A stretch of DNA of 64,000 bases, taken from contig NZ_FOTD01000001.1 in NCBI RefSeq assembly GCF_900114465.1, forward strand, positions 186,001-250,000, given 5' to 3'. A program made the translations under genes and the position numbers. Position 1 is the first letter of the stretch, and every line of letters begins with the position of its first letter. This stretch comes from Trichococcus palustris. GTDB lineage: Bacteria > Bacillota > Bacilli > Lactobacillales > Aerococcaceae. Positions 47,240 to 57,322 of the stretch are shown piece after piece. The notes beneath the pieces were generated by a model that was given only the letters and a program-made list of their open reading frames with translations, searched no databases and had not been told where the DNA came from.

Positions 47240-47287
47240 ATGAAAAAGTCGAAACCACTTAACATTATTATTGTCTTAATAATCTAG
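47240..47287 (+). CDS. ilv leader peptide
   Basis: A 15-residue peptide, MKKSKPLNIIIVLII, followed by TAG. Eight of the last nine residues are Leu, Ile or Val, read by eight consecutive or near-consecutive branched-chain codons. This is the hallmark of ribosome-mediated attenuation of branched-chain amino acid operons. It lies about 50 bases after the promoter and before a set of alternative hairpins. The ribosome site is weak (CAGG 7 bases upstream). The same strategy is known for the leu-ilv cluster of Lactococcus. Confidence 0.85.
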   Translation: MKKSKPLNIIIVLII

Positions 47288-47290
47288 GAG

Positions 47291-47386
47291 TTAAACACTG
47301 TAGAATTTATGCAGATTGTTTAAGTCCTATTTGTGGTAATCAAATGGGATGAAGCATCCCATCATATAGATGAGGATGCTTTTTTT
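47291..47386 (+). promoter_or_regulatory. ilv attenuator with alternative hairpins
   Basis: TTAAACA (47291-47297) pairs with TGTTTAA (47317-47323), with CTG/CAG inside. TCCTATTTG (47325-47333) pairs with CAAATGGGA (47341-47349). ATGGGATG (47344-47351) pairs with CATCCCAT (47355-47362). The terminator is AGCATCCCATC (47353-47363) with GATGAGGATGCT (47369-47380), one bulge, then seven Ts. The last three overlap and exclude one another, so ribosome position over the leader peptide decides read-through. Confidence 0.82.
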
Positions 47387-47438
47387 ATAACCTTGGTCCT
47401 AAAGGAATGCCGAATAAACGAGAAATGGGGAGATTATT

Positions 47439-49139
47439 ATGGAACCAGAAATGAAAACTAAAACAAAACTAGGCGTTACCCTTCTTGTTGAAGCCTTAAA
47501 AAAAGAAGGCGTCGAAGTATTATTCGGTTACCCCGGTGGTGCCGTACTTCATATTTATGATGAATTCTTCAAAACCGAGGCCAATCACATCCTGACGAGA
47601 CATGAACAAGGCGCTGTCCATGCTGCCGACGGTTATGCCAGAGCAACAGGAAAACCGGGTGTCTGCATCGTTACCAGCGGACCAGGGGCCACAAATGCAT
47701 TGACCGGTATCGCTACAGCTCAGATGGACTCCATCCCGCTGATTGTCATCACGGGCCAAGTGGCTGAAGACGGAATCGGAAAAGATGCTTTCCAAGAAAC
47801 CGACATGATCGGTATGACGACACCCGTCACAAAATATAACTATCAAGTACGCAATGCCAAAGACATCCCTCGCATCGTCCATGAAGCTTTCTATCTGGCG
47901 AATACAGGAAGAAAAGGCCCTGTTGTTATCGATATTCCAAAAAACATCGGCGTGCAGGAGGTTGCCTACGAAGAATATGCCAGCCAAAAAATGAATCTGC
48001 CGGGATACAATCCAAACGTCTTCCCTGTTCCTGGACAGATTGAAAAAGTGAACGAAGCATTGGCAGTCAGCAAAAAACCGGTTATTTTGGCTGGACAAGG
48101 CATCATCCATGCCCAGGCAGAAAAAGAATTGTTGGCATTCGCTGAATACTACGGCATCCCGGTTGTAAATACCTTGCTTGGTCTGGGAAGTTTCCCAGTT
48201 CAACACGAACTGGCCTTAGGTATGGGTGGCATGCATGGCTCTTACGCATCCAACATGGCCTTGATGGAATGTGACCTGTTGCTGAACTTCGGTTCACGTT
48301 TCGATGACCGTCTTGCCAGTAATCCTAACAATTTTGCGCCAAACGCAGTCATTGTCCATGTCGACATCGATAATGCTGAAATCGGCAAAATCATGCATAC
48401 GGATATCCCCGTTTTATCGGACGCCAGATTGGCGCTTGTGCTGTTGAACGACACAAAACTGGAAAACCCTGCCGATATCTCGGAATGGTTCAACCATGTG
48501 ATGGAAAACAAGAAGAAACATCCGTTCCACTATGAATCATCGGAAGAATTCATCAAACCGCAGCACGTCATTGAATATGTCGGCAAACTTACGAATGGGG
48601 AAGCAATCGTCGTAACAGACGTTGGCCAGCATCAAATGTGGACGGCGCAGTATTATCCATTCAAGCATGGGAAACAGCTATTGACCAGCGGCGGTTTGGG
48701 AACGATGGGCTTCGGCATTCCTGCCGCAATCGGCGCACAGATGGCCTATCCAGATAAGACCGTTGTCTGCTTCGTCGGAGACGGCGGATTCCAAATGACG
48801 ACCCAGGAATTGGCGATCTTGAATTCAAACAACCTGAACGTGAAATACTTCCTCCTAAACAATGAAGTGTTGGGCATGGTTCATCAATGGCAAAACAAAT
48901 TCTATGACAGCCGTTTCTCTCACTCCGAAATTCCCGATTCACCGGATTTCGTAAAACTTTCCGAAGCTTACGGTGTTGCCAGCGCACGCGTTTCCGACCC
49001 TAAAAAAGTTGACAAGGCGATTGAAACAGCGTTGAATTATCCTGGAGCCTATGTACTGGAAATCATGATTTCAAAAGATGAATTGGTATTGCCGTTTGTC
49101 ATTACCGGAAGATCAAATAACGAAATGGAAGGTGTGTAG
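47439..49139 (+). CDS. ilvB: Acetolactate synthase large subunit
   Basis: 566 residues. Thiamine-diphosphate enzyme with N-terminal LFGYPGGAVLHIYDEF, the catalytic glutamate in TRHEQGAVHAADGYARATGKPGV near residue 53, the FAD/regulatory middle domain (GMGGMHGSYASNMALMECDLLLNFGSRFDDR) and the ThDP/Mg motif VGDGGFQMTTQELAILNSNNLNVKYFLLNN near residue 446. With IlvN it condenses two pyruvates to acetolactate, or pyruvate with 2-oxobutyrate, opening valine, leucine and isoleucine synthesis. The presence of ilvN and the leader peptide supports the biosynthetic rather than the butanediol (AlsS) role. GGGGAG before ATG. Confidence 0.96.
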   Translation: MEPEMKTKTKLGVTLLVEALKKEGVEVLFGYPGGAVLHIYDEFFKTEANHILTRHEQGAVHAADGYARATGKPGVCIVTSGPGATNALTGIATAQMDSIPLIVITGQVAEDGIGKDAFQETDMIGMTTPVTKYNYQVRNAKDIPRIVHEAFYLANTGRKGPVVIDIPKNIGVQEVAYEEYASQKMNLPGYNPNVFPVPGQIEKVNEALAVSKKPVILAGQGIIHAQAEKELLAFAEYYGIPVVNTLLGLGSFPVQHELALGMGGMHGSYASNMALMECDLLLNFGSRFDDRLASNPNNFAPNAVIVHVDIDNAEIGKIMHTDIPVLSDARLALVLLNDTKLENPADISEWFNHVMENKKKHPFHYESSEEFIKPQHVIEYVGKLTNGEAIVVTDVGQHQMWTAQYYPFKHGKQLLTSGGLGTMGFGIPAAIGAQMAYPDKTVVCFVGDGGFQMTTQELAILNSNNLNVKYFLLNNEVLGMVHQWQNKFYDSRFSHSEIPDSPDFVKLSEAYGVASARVSDPKKVDKAIETALNYPGAYVLEIMISKDELVLPFVITGRSNNEMEGV

Positions 49140-49142
49140 CCG

Positions 49143-49400
49143 ATGTTAAGATTAATCCAAACTAAAGTTGTGAATAAACCAGGCGTGTTGAACCGTATCA
49201 CACAGGTTATTTTAAAACCGCAATACAATATCGATACATTGACCCTTACCGGTACCGAAGATTACGATGTTTCCATGATTACGGTCGGAATCAGTTTTCA
49301 AAATTTGGCGGAAGCCGAACTTTTGACGAAGCAGCTTGAAAAACAAGTCGACGTCATCAGCGCGACCGATATAACGGAAAAACGATTCGGTAAGTATTGA
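49143..49400 (+). CDS. ilvN: Acetolactate synthase small (regulatory) subunit
   Basis: 85 residues, one ACT domain: RLIQTKVVNKPGVLNRITQVILKPQYNIDTLTL. It binds valine and adjusts IlvB activity. It is about half the length of the usual 160-residue IlvH/IlvN, lacking the C-terminal domain, as seen for short small subunits. Starts 3 bases after the ilvB stop. Confidence 0.93.
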   Translation: MLRLIQTKVVNKPGVLNRITQVILKPQYNIDTLTLTGTEDYDVSMITVGISFQNLAEAELLTKQLEKQVDVISATDITEKRFGKY

Positions 49401-50489
<1,089 letters not shown>

Positions 50490-50571
50490 TTCGTTTGATC
50501 AGTTGAGAGCACCCTTATTTTTAAGCCTTCTCTCTTCATCATTGAATTTATAAAGATAAGGAGCAGATAGA

Positions 50572-51834
50572 ATGACGGATGATTTAGTGAGCAAAGAAGA
50601 CGTACTAAAAGCGTATAAAGTACTTCGCACGGTTGTCAACCAGACACCCATGCAGCATGACGCGTATTTATCTCAAAAATACCATGCCAATATTTTTTTG
50701 AAGCGTGAGGATTTACAGATAGTGCGATCGTTCAAATTAAGAGGTGCCTATTACGCCATTTCACAGCTAAGCGAAGCAGAAACAGAAAACGGGGTCAGCT
50801 GTGCTTCGGCTGGAAATCATGCGCAAGGCGTAGCCTACACTTGTCATCGCTTAGGCATACAAGCAACCATCTTTATGCCTACAACAACACCGGCTCAAAA
50901 AATTGATCAAGTCCGTTACTTCGGTAACGGTAATGTGGAAATTAAATTAGTCGGTGATACCTTTGATGAGTCCAATGCTGCGGCGCATGTTTATTCAGTG
51001 GAAAACAATTTGACATTCATTGAGCCCTTTAATGACAGAAACGTAATTGCTGGACAAGGTACGATTGCTGTGGAAATTCATCAGGACCTCGTTGCTGAAG
51101 GTGAAACGGCCGATATGGTCTTCGCTGCAATCGGTGGCGGTGGTTTGATTTCCGGTGTCAGCAGTTACATCAAAGAAGCAATGCCTGAAACAAAAGTCAT
51201 CGGCGTTGAATCGCTGGGGGCACCATCCATGAAGGTTTCTCTCGAAGCAGGTGAAGTTACGACTTTGACCGATATTGATAAATTCTGCGATGGTACGGCC
51301 GTTGCTACAGTAGGCAGCCTTACCTTCAAACATTGCCAAAAGAATGTCGATGACATCATCATCGTTCCGGAAGGTCAAGTTTGTGGGACCATCATAGATT
51401 TATACACTAAACAAGCCATTGTGGCAGAACCTTCCGGTGCACTCTCTGTATCTGCTTTAGAACAATACAAAGATGAAATAAAAGGAAAAACGGTGGTCTG
51501 TATCGTCAGCGGAGGAAACAATGACATCAATCGGATGGCTGAAATTGATGAACGCTCCCTGCTTTATCAAGGCATGAAGCACTATTTCATCGTCAATTTC
51601 CCTCAAAGAGCCGGCGCTCTACGTGAATTCGTAAACGATATTCTAGGCCCGGATGATGATATCACCAAGTTTGAATATACCAAAAAGGTGAACCGCAGCG
51701 AAGGACCGGTATTGATCGGCGTTCTTTTGAAGAACAGTTATGATATCGAAGGTCTGCTGTCTCGATTAGAGAAATTTGACCCTCACTATATAGCTGTCAA
51801 TGAGAATTCTAAGCTATACGCCTTCTTGGTCTAA
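50572..51834 (+). CDS. ilvA: Threonine dehydratase
   Basis: 420 residues. The PLP lysine is K55 in [12 protein letters not shown], the phosphate-binding loop is GGGGLISG near residue 185 ([11 protein letters not shown]), and [10 protein letters not shown] is the substrate serine/asparagine loop. A single C-terminal regulatory ACT-like domain ([23 protein letters not shown], about 340-420) is of the short Firmicutes type. It makes 2-oxobutyrate from threonine, which with IlvB/N/C leads to isoleucine. AAGGAGCAG before ATG. Last gene of ilvB-N-C-A; ilvD and leu genes are not present in the window. Confidence 0.96.
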   Translation: MTDDLVSKEDVLKAYKVLRTVVNQTPMQHDAYLSQKYHANIFLKREDLQIVRSFKLRGAYYAISQLSEAETENGVSCASAGNHAQGVAYTCHRLGIQATIFMPTTTPAQKIDQVRYFGNGNVEIKLVGDTFDESNAAAHVYSVENNLTFIEPFNDRNVIAGQGTIAVEIHQDLVAEGETADMVFAAIGGGGLISGVSSYIKEAMPETKVIGVESLGAPSMKVSLEAGEVTTLTDIDKFCDGTAVATVGSLTFKHCQKNVDDIIIVPEGQVCGTIIDLYTKQAIVAEPSGALSVSALEQYKDEIKGKTVVCIVSGGNNDINRMAEIDERSLLYQGMKHYFIVNFPQRAGALREFVNDILGPDDDITKFEYTKKVNRSEGPVLIGVLLKNSYDIEGLLSRLEKFDPHYIAVNENSKLYAFLV

Positions 51835-51854
51835 TGTGATCCTGATTGAAAAAT

Positions 51855-51895
51855 AAAAGGCTTCAGAGCGCCAAAATGACGCTCTGAAGCCTTTT
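51855..51895 (+). terminator. Terminator of the ilv operon
   Basis: AAAAGGCTTCAGAGCG (51855-51870) and CGCTCTGAAGCCTTTT (51880-51895) form a perfect 16-bp stem, then TT. Confidence 0.93.
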
Positions 51896-51932
51896 TTAAT
51901 CCATCCGCAAAGAGGAGATTGTTTAACTCCAA

Positions 51933-51969
51933 AAAAAAACCGGAAAGGGCAGCCCTTTCCGGTTTTTTT
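51933..51969. terminator. Terminator of the oppA gene (bidirectional)
   Basis: AAAAAAACCGGAAAGGG (51933-51949) and CCCTTTCCGGTTTTTTT (51953-51969) form a perfect 17-bp stem with a 3-base loop; both strands end in T runs. Confidence 0.92.
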
Positions 51970-51979
51970 GGTTTATCTT

Positions 51980-53623
51980 TTATTTTTCGAAATAAGCTCT
52001 GCTTAAATCAAATTCATTCCCAACGGAGTGGAAAAGGATTCCTTTTAATTTAGGGTTGCGCAATTGTGTTTCAGCTTCTTGATATAACGGAATGACTGCG
52101 GAATCTTCCATTATTAATTTGTGTGCAGCCATTAAGTCTGCCCAACGTGCTTCAGGGTTGTTTGCATCTGTTGTTTTGGATAGATCGATCAATGCGTCGA
52201 ACGCAGCGTTTTTGTATTGGCCTTCGTTATAAGCGGATGTGCTGTACAACAAGTCCATATAATTGATGGCATCAGCAAAGTCAGCGCCCCAACCAGTTTG
52301 CAATAGGTCAAATTCATCTTGATTCGCTAACTCTAACCGGTTTTTCTTAGGTACGTTGCGTAATTCCACGGTAATGCCTTCCAAGTTGTTTTGGATTTGG
52401 CCTTGGATGTATTGGCTGATTTTCTTGTTCTTTTCATCGTCATCCCCGACAAGAGAGAACTTGATTTTATCGACGCCCAATTCAGCTTTTGCTTCCGCCC
52501 ATAATGTTTTGGCAGTTTCGACGTCATAACCCAAGGATGAACCAGCTTCTGCTGCGAAATCTTCCCCGGTTGTCGGATCGCTGACAAAATCAGCAGGCAG
52601 GAAGCCGCCGATTGCAGTGGAACCATCGCCGATTACATTGTTTACCAATTCATCACGGTTGATGACCATAGCTAAAGCCGTTCTTAATTTCTTGTTTTGT
52701 AGGTACGGATTATCATGGTTGAATTCAATGTAGGCTGTACGTGCTTTCTTTTGAACAACGACATTAGGGTCGTCTTTGAATTGTTTAACCATTTCGCCGG
52801 TTACTTGGGCGTTATCAACTGCTCCCGATTGGAACAAGTTTACAGCAGTGCTTGTTTCTTTGATTACTTGAACCTTGATTTCATCGATGACAACTTCGTC
52901 AGCGGCATAGTAATCTTTGTTTTTAACAAGATCCCATGTTAAGCCAGTACCATCCCAGTTTTCGATTGTGAATGGTCCGTTAGCTAAAATAGCTTCGCTG
53001 CTGGTCCCGTATTTATCGCCTTGTTCTGTAACAAAAGCTTCATTTTGAGGGTAGAACGCTGTGAAAGCCAATAATGATTCAAAATAAGGCGTGGGTTGTG
53101 ACAATTCAATTTTGATTTCATAATCGCTGACAGCCGTTACGCCCAATTCAGAAGGAGCTTTTTCCCCTGCCATGATTTCTTTGGCATTTTTGATTGTTTC
53201 TGCCAGATAAGCATAAGATGCACCAGATTTCGGATCCACTAATCTTTGCCATGCAAAGACAAAATCTTTTGCTGTTACAGGCTCGCCGTTTGACCATTTC
53301 ACGTCTTCACGAAGTTTGTAGGTATAAGTCAAACCGTCTTCAGAGATGGTTCCGGCTTCTGCAGCGATTGCAGGAACGGCTTTCCCTTCGGCATCGATCT
53401 TCAATAACCCTTCAATTATATGGCTGATATAGTTCGAGCTGTTGATATCTGTCATTAAAGTTGTATCCAACGTCGACAATTCTGTCGGTGCCGTGTAGTT
53501 TATTACTTGTCCGCCACCTGTTGTACCAGTGCTTGCTGAGCTATCATTCGTGGCATTTCCTCCACATGCCGCTAAAACAAGAGCTGTTGTAGCTAAAATT
53601 AAAGAACTTTTCCATTTTCTCAT
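51980..53623 (-). CDS. oppA: Oligopeptide ABC transporter substrate-binding lipoprotein
   Basis: 547 residues. Signal peptide with lipobox VLAACG (Cys20), a short Ser/Thr/Gly linker, then the SBP family 5 fold: ELSTLDTTLMTDINSSNYISHIIEGLL, WSNGEPVTAKDFVFAWQRLVDPKSGA, NGPFTIENW and IEFNHDNPYLQNKKLRTALAMVINRD are characteristic of OppA. It captures peptides for the Opp permease, supplying amino acids or signals. No oppBCDF genes accompany it, so it is an orphan binding protein feeding a permease encoded elsewhere. AAGGAGAGAAGT before ATG; -10 TATAAT (53662-53657, minus). Confidence 0.95.
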   Translation of the reverse strand: MRKWKSSLILATTALVLAACGGNATNDSSASTGTTGGGQVINYTAPTELSTLDTTLMTDINSSNYISHIIEGLLKIDAEGKAVPAIAAEAGTISEDGLTYTYKLREDVKWSNGEPVTAKDFVFAWQRLVDPKSGASYAYLAETIKNAKEIMAGEKAPSELGVTAVSDYEIKIELSQPTPYFESLLAFTAFYPQNEAFVTEQGDKYGTSSEAILANGPFTIENWDGTGLTWDLVKNKDYYAADEVVIDEIKVQVIKETSTAVNLFQSGAVDNAQVTGEMVKQFKDDPNVVVQKKARTAYIEFNHDNPYLQNKKLRTALAMVINRDELVNNVIGDGSTAIGGFLPADFVSDPTTGEDFAAEAGSSLGYDVETAKTLWAEAKAELGVDKIKFSLVGDDDEKNKKISQYIQGQIQNNLEGITVELRNVPKKNRLELANQDEFDLLQTGWGADFADAINYMDLLYSTSAYNEGQYKNAAFDALIDLSKTTDANNPEARWADLMAAHKLIMEDSAVIPLYQEAETQLRNPKLKGILFHSVGNEFDLSRAYFEK

Positions 53624-53874
53624 ATACTTCTCTCCTTTTTATATTGCGATTTTAACATTATACTATATTTTCTAATCTAATTCTACAAAATGAGGGTAAA
53701 ATGAGGAGGTAAATTGTGAAAAAATGATAAATTGACGCTATTTTTGTGATTATTAAAAATTCGGGATAATAAACTCAGTCCTTAGAGGTCCTGACCCTCA
53801 TTATGTATTGGGTTGGAGCCTCTTATTCATGTATCTTTCCCGTTCATTAATGAGCGAATTAAGTCATAAAAAAG

Positions 53875-53903
53875 CATCCAACCAAACGGCTGGATGCTTT
53901 TTC
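53875..53903. terminator. Hairpin with T run between oppA and the HD pseudogene
   Basis: AAAGCATCCA (about 53869-53879) pairs with TGGATGCTTT (53891-53900), followed by TTCC. It may terminate leftover transcription from the pseudogene or a rightward transcript. The 250 bases to its left, upstream of oppA, hold only promoter sequence. Confidence 0.55.
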
Positions 53904-54125
53904 CGACAAGTATTCGATTGCTTCCCGGTACTTCTCGGCCCTGTCCTTATCCTTTTTTCATAATCTTTACCAAACGCCTCTCATCTGAATGATGAGCCAA
54001 ATCCGCCGACTTAACAGTCGTGGCCAGTTTGTTCATTTATACGCCGGCAAAACACGGCTTCGACAACTGTTTTCGGAAGTCCTTTTGCCAATAATTAACT
54101 GTCTGTCATGTTTCAGACATCTCTG
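53901..54125 (-). pseudogene. Decayed HD-domain protein gene, paralog of the gene at 62.1-62.5 kb
   Basis: The strand-matched sequence follows the 3' half of the intact HD gene closely. Shared blocks include TATTCGATTGC, GATGAGCCAAATCCGCC against GAGATCCGCCAATTT, GTGGCCAG, GTTCATTTTTACGCC, GCTTCGACAAC and CTGTCATG. It carries an internal deletion of about 45 bases (after the ACGCCGGC block) plus small indels, and no open frame remains. It is the C-terminal part only; the metal-binding HD motif region is missing. Confidence 0.75.
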
Positions 54126-54557
54126 CTATTGATTCAAAATATCCTCTGTTGTCCCGAGTCCAATCTGCCAGGTTACCCCATATTTATCCGTCACGATGCC
54201 GAAGTGCTTCGTATAGAACGTTTCATGAAGCGGCAACTCAACGATTCCATCTACTTTGAGTGCATCAAAGTAGGTATGCAGCAACAAAAGATCTTCGATC
54301 ACCATCGATAGGCTGATATTTTTCCCGGGAACAAATTTTGTTCCTAATGGGATATCCGCAAACATGATGATACTGTCTGCAATCTGCAACTTCGTATAGA
54401 TGACTCGGTTATTGGCTGCTTCAGATTGCGGGCTGTTCGGATCCTGCGGAACATCACCATATGTCTGGAATTTCGGTTTCTCAATGCCAAAAACTTCTGC
54501 ATAGAATCCCACAGCTTCTCTGCAGTCCCCATTAAAATTTATGAACGGATAAATCAT
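54126..54557 (-). CDS. VOC-family (PhnB/glyoxalase-like) protein
   Basis: 143 residues from the ATG at 54557 (GGAGTGATTGGTT upstream; a TTG at 54563 is an alternative). Paired beta-alpha-beta-beta-beta units of the vicinal oxygen chelate fold with PFINFNGDCREAVGFYAEVFG at the N-terminus and FGIVTDKYGVTWQIG at the C-terminus, the PhnB/DUF1338-like 3-demethylubiquinone-9 type signature. Such proteins include many uncharacterised enzymes and resistance proteins. The catalytic metal ligands are not clear, so activity is unassigned. Stand-alone gene. Confidence 0.85.
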   Translation of the reverse strand: MIYPFINFNGDCREAVGFYAEVFGIEKPKFQTYGDVPQDPNSPQSEAANNRVIYTKLQIADSIIMFADIPLGTKFVPGKNISLSMVIEDLLLLHTYFDALKVDGIVELPLHETFYTKHFGIVTDKYGVTWQIGLGTTEDILNQ

Positions 54558-54890
54558 AACCAATCACTCCTTATTTTTTTCTAATCGAATCATCCATTTA
54601 CAGCAGCTACTTGCCTCTGGTCTAAAGTATCTTTTGCATGACAGGAAAGGATGGGATATGCCGAAATAGTTGTTTTCACAAAGTGCGCTGTCATCATAAC
54701 TTTTCTATTACAAGTCAAGTATAGCGATTGCGAAAACGCTTTACAAATTTTAACGGCGAAAAACGTACGGAGTGATTAATGGAACGGTTCTTGGCGAATA
54801 ACCAACAGGAATTCCTTTTGTTTCCCAGGCTATCAACCAAGCTTATCCACCCAAACGTTAAGCTGCAGTATAAGCACTGTTACGACTACA
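54558..54890. other. Gene-free region upstream of the VOC gene
   Basis: Nothing coding is seen. CGAAAACGCTTTAC at 54731-54744 resembles a cre site with three mismatches but has no promoter or gene placed to use it. Confidence 0.4.
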
Positions 54891-54891
54891 G

Positions 54892-54943
54892 AAATAAACC
54901 GCCTTTCGCTTCAAAAAATCTGAAAGCGATAGGCGGTTTATTT
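54892..54943. terminator. Terminator of the putative glycosyltransferase gene
   Basis: AAATAAACCGCC (54892-54903) pairs with GGCGGTTTATTT (54932-54943), and TCGCTTTC-like inner arms continue the stem. It serves the minus-strand gene ending at 54971. Confidence 0.8.
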
Positions 54944-54970
54944 GATGAAGCGATGAGGTGGATTTGCACA

Positions 54971-56215
54971 TCAGGAAAAATGTTCCATGATTTTTGCCCA
55001 GTTTTTTTGTGTCTCAGCAAATTCATGGTAGTGTTTCTTGGCATTTTTATCGTATTTATCCAATTCCTTTAAAATGTTCATGAATTTGGGTTCATCAAAA
55101 TAAGCGCAGATTTCCGGAAGCGTCTTGATCAACTGTTCCCGCATCTCCATGATTTTTTGATCATATTCATCCCTCTGGGTAATGAAAAGCAGCAGCGGTT
55201 TATAGCGAATCCAGCCAATACAGGCTTTGTAAAAACGATTGACCACATGCTCATCATCGGCTGATATGAATTTCAACTGGATGGGCAAAACCCCCTCCAG
55301 AATGTTCTTGTAGGTGGAAAAGCCATCATGGAAGGCATAACAAGGTATGCGCAACACTTTACGGTCCGTCAGCAAAGTGCTTAAAAAGGTATCCTCACCT
55401 CGCGCTCCAGGCGGATTGTAAAACGGAAATACCCGACTCGGGTTGGTCAAATTGATGCACAGATTAGCTCCCGTAATGAACTTCGCGTGGTTCGTTTCCG
55501 GTACCTCGACAGCGATTTCGCTGGTCAAAATATCCGTATCAGCGTAGGTTACGCCCCCTCTTTCCATCGTTGCCTTGATCGAATCCCAATTGATGACATC
55601 ATTGCTGATGGCCTCAATGAAGAAACGGAAATGCTCCTCCGGCAATGTCTCATTGAACTTGATATAGGGGATGGGGGATATGTAACCGCAGTGGTAACCA
55701 TTCGTTATGTCCGCTTGAGCAATATGTTTCAAATGTTCCGTCAGGACGGATTGACCTCCCCAAATGGCTGTCTTCCGCGTTTTTGTAACGGCGACAGGAT
55801 ACTCATCATCATCCAGAAAAATCAGATAATCCATCCCTTGTTTAATGGCAAAATAAGAGATAGCATTCCGCTGGCCGGCATACCCTTTCCCAAAAATCCT
55901 TCGCGCCTCTTCATCATTCAGAACATTATTATGAACCAAACGTTCCGTCTCTTCCGTAATATCTTTAGCGCCAATGAATTGGGCGCTATCCAGTTGTTCC
56001 GCCAAATCCGGGCGGATGTTGGTGTAGTCCCGGACGTTTGTTTTATTATACGTGAGATCGTATGCCACAAACAGATTCAGACTGATTTCCTTATCATCCA
56101 CTAACCCGGATTCTTCCCAGGTATGTATAAATGTTCTCAAGATCTTTTGAAAGCTTTTCCTCCCGGTTGCAAAACCGATCCCAACCTTTATTAATTTTTT
56201 TTCTGACAATGTCAT
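54971..56215 (-). CDS. Putative GT-A-type glycosyltransferase
   Basis: 414 residues, no signal peptide. The GT-A marks are a Rossmann-like beginning (IKVGIGFATGRKSFQKILRTFIHTW), a D-x-D pocket in YLIFLDDDEYP near residue 134 for a metal-nucleotide-sugar, and PPGARGEDTFLSTLLTD near residue 275, comparable to the ED motif of family 2 enzymes. The remaining parts (FPFYNPPGARGEDTFLSTLL, CYAFHDGFSTYKN) are not ones I can tie to a named family. It stands alone between a terminator and the glgB-remnant region. A transferase acting on a soluble or membrane acceptor is likely; donor and acceptor are unknown. Confidence 0.6.
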   Translation of the reverse strand: MTLSEKKLIKVGIGFATGRKSFQKILRTFIHTWEESGLVDDKEISLNLFVAYDLTYNKTNVRDYTNIRPDLAEQLDSAQFIGAKDITEETERLVHNNVLNDEEARRIFGKGYAGQRNAISYFAIKQGMDYLIFLDDDEYPVAVTKTRKTAIWGGQSVLTEHLKHIAQADITNGYHCGYISPIPYIKFNETLPEEHFRFFIEAISNDVINWDSIKATMERGGVTYADTDILTSEIAVEVPETNHAKFITGANLCINLTNPSRVFPFYNPPGARGEDTFLSTLLTDRKVLRIPCYAFHDGFSTYKNILEGVLPIQLKFISADDEHVVNRFYKACIGWIRYKPLLLFITQRDEYDQKIMEMREQLIKTLPEICAYFDEPKFMNILKELDKYDKNAKKHYHEFAETQKNWAKIMEHFS

Positions 56216-56408
56216 CGCTACCTCTCATCAAACCTGTTGCAATTGCAGTTGTGTTCCCGATTGGCTTAATTTATTGGTTTCCATACATGCTCTTGCTTCC
56301 ATTGTAACACATCCAACAAAGGGCCTCAGAAGCCTTGGGGGAGGTTTACCCGATGTATTCCTGCAGTATCAAGAAGTAAGGCTCTCGTCGTCTTTTTGCG
56401 AAGCTAAA
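56216..56408. other. Upstream region of the glycosyltransferase gene
   Basis: No gene seen. Marks the left edge of the scarred region. Confidence 0.4.
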
Positions 56409-56496
56409 TTAACCGATTGACATTTCTGAAACCTTACGCGCAGAATTCTTCCGCAAAAAATCTCCGGAGAGTGGTTTCCCTGGAGATTTTTTCTTA

Positions 56497-56594
56497 TATA
56501 ATTTTTTCAAAAAGCTAGCGGTTCCGTTTGGTGAATAGACGGAAATTACCATTGTCTCCGAAGCCGTATTCAATGGATGGGCTTTATATAGAAG
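56497..56594 (-). pseudogene. Displaced duplicate of the 3' end of glgB
   Basis: Read on the minus strand it gives KAHPLNTASETMVISVYSP and NGTASFLKKL, matching HPLDMDPNVKGISVYSP and SRTAIVLKKL at the C-terminus of the intact branching enzyme ending at 57750. The DNA pairs too: TATAATTTTTTCAA at 56497 and 57751, AGCGGT, GAATAGACGGA, CAATGGATGG. The stop codon has changed (TAT for TAG), so the frame runs on to 56409. About 94 bases are shared at roughly 70 percent. Confidence 0.8.
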
Positions 56595-56770
56595 GGGAAT
56601 AACTGAGACGCATTCTGAGACGTTTTCGAGTGCTGCCGCGGGTATTCCATCACGGAACAACGCCAAAACGCGTTATTTTAATCCCGCTGAAAATGACCGC
56701 GATATCCGGACGATCTTTGCGTATTTCATGGAAAGCCGCCCATTTTGTTTTCCTCATCCAAACAGATTCA

Positions 56771-57322
56771 TCAGAATCCGAAGTCGATTTTCTTGTAGAC
56801 GTTATTGATATTTTCTTGCGTGATATCGATGTACCGTAAGGTGACGGCTTGCGAAGAATGTTGGAAAATCATCTGGAGCAAGGAAATGTCGATGCCTTGT
56901 TTATAGGAATGATAGCCAAAGCTCTTTCGCAAGGAGTGGGCGCTCAGCGTGATGCCGATCATATCCCCAGCATTCGCGATGATGCGATGGGCCTGCGTCC
57001 GCTTGATATGCGATTTTTTGTTCATGTTCGAATAGAACAGATAATCGTCCGGATGCAACCCTTCTTTTTTAACATAATCGGCAATCGATTTTTTTAAACG
57101 GTCATGGATCGCCAATTCCTTCTTTTTCCCAGTCTTCTTCTCTATAACTTCATAGGAGTCTTTCCCTAAAACTTGTTTTACTTTTACGTTCAGAATATCG
57201 CTGATACGCAATCCTGTCCGGATCGCATATTCCAGCAACAGCCGGTTTTTCGAATCGGTTGGATAAACGTCCATCAAATCTTGCATTTTGCTCAAATCTT
57301 TAATCGCATGTGTGGTATTCAA
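56771..57322 (-). CDS. Short tyrosine recombinase/integrase
   Basis: 183 residues that comprise essentially only the catalytic domain. The active residues are visible: Arg39 in RTGLRISDIL, the HxxR pair in SAHSLRKSFG, His in FQHSSQAVTLRYID and the Tyr nucleophile in TLRYI near the end. The N-terminal SAM-like core-binding domain of full-length integrases is absent; this short class occurs as lone genes in Lactobacillales and may be intact. It sits between a duplicated glgB 3' end and the intact glgB, the position expected of the integrase of an element inserted at the glgB 3' end. Confidence 0.85.
   Translation of the reverse strand: MNTTHAIKDLSKMQDLMDVYPTDSKNRLLLEYAIRTGLRISDILNVKVKQVLGKDSYEVIEKKTGKKKELAIHDRLKKSIADYVKKEGLHPDDYLFYSNMNKKSHIKRTQAHRIIANAGDMIGITLSAHSLRKSFGYHSYKQGIDISLLQMIFQHSSQAVTLRYIDITQENINNVYKKIDFGF

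Noticed and set aside
54731-54744. cre-like CGAAAACGCTTTAC
   Set aside because: Three mismatches to the consensus and no promoter or gene placed to use it.
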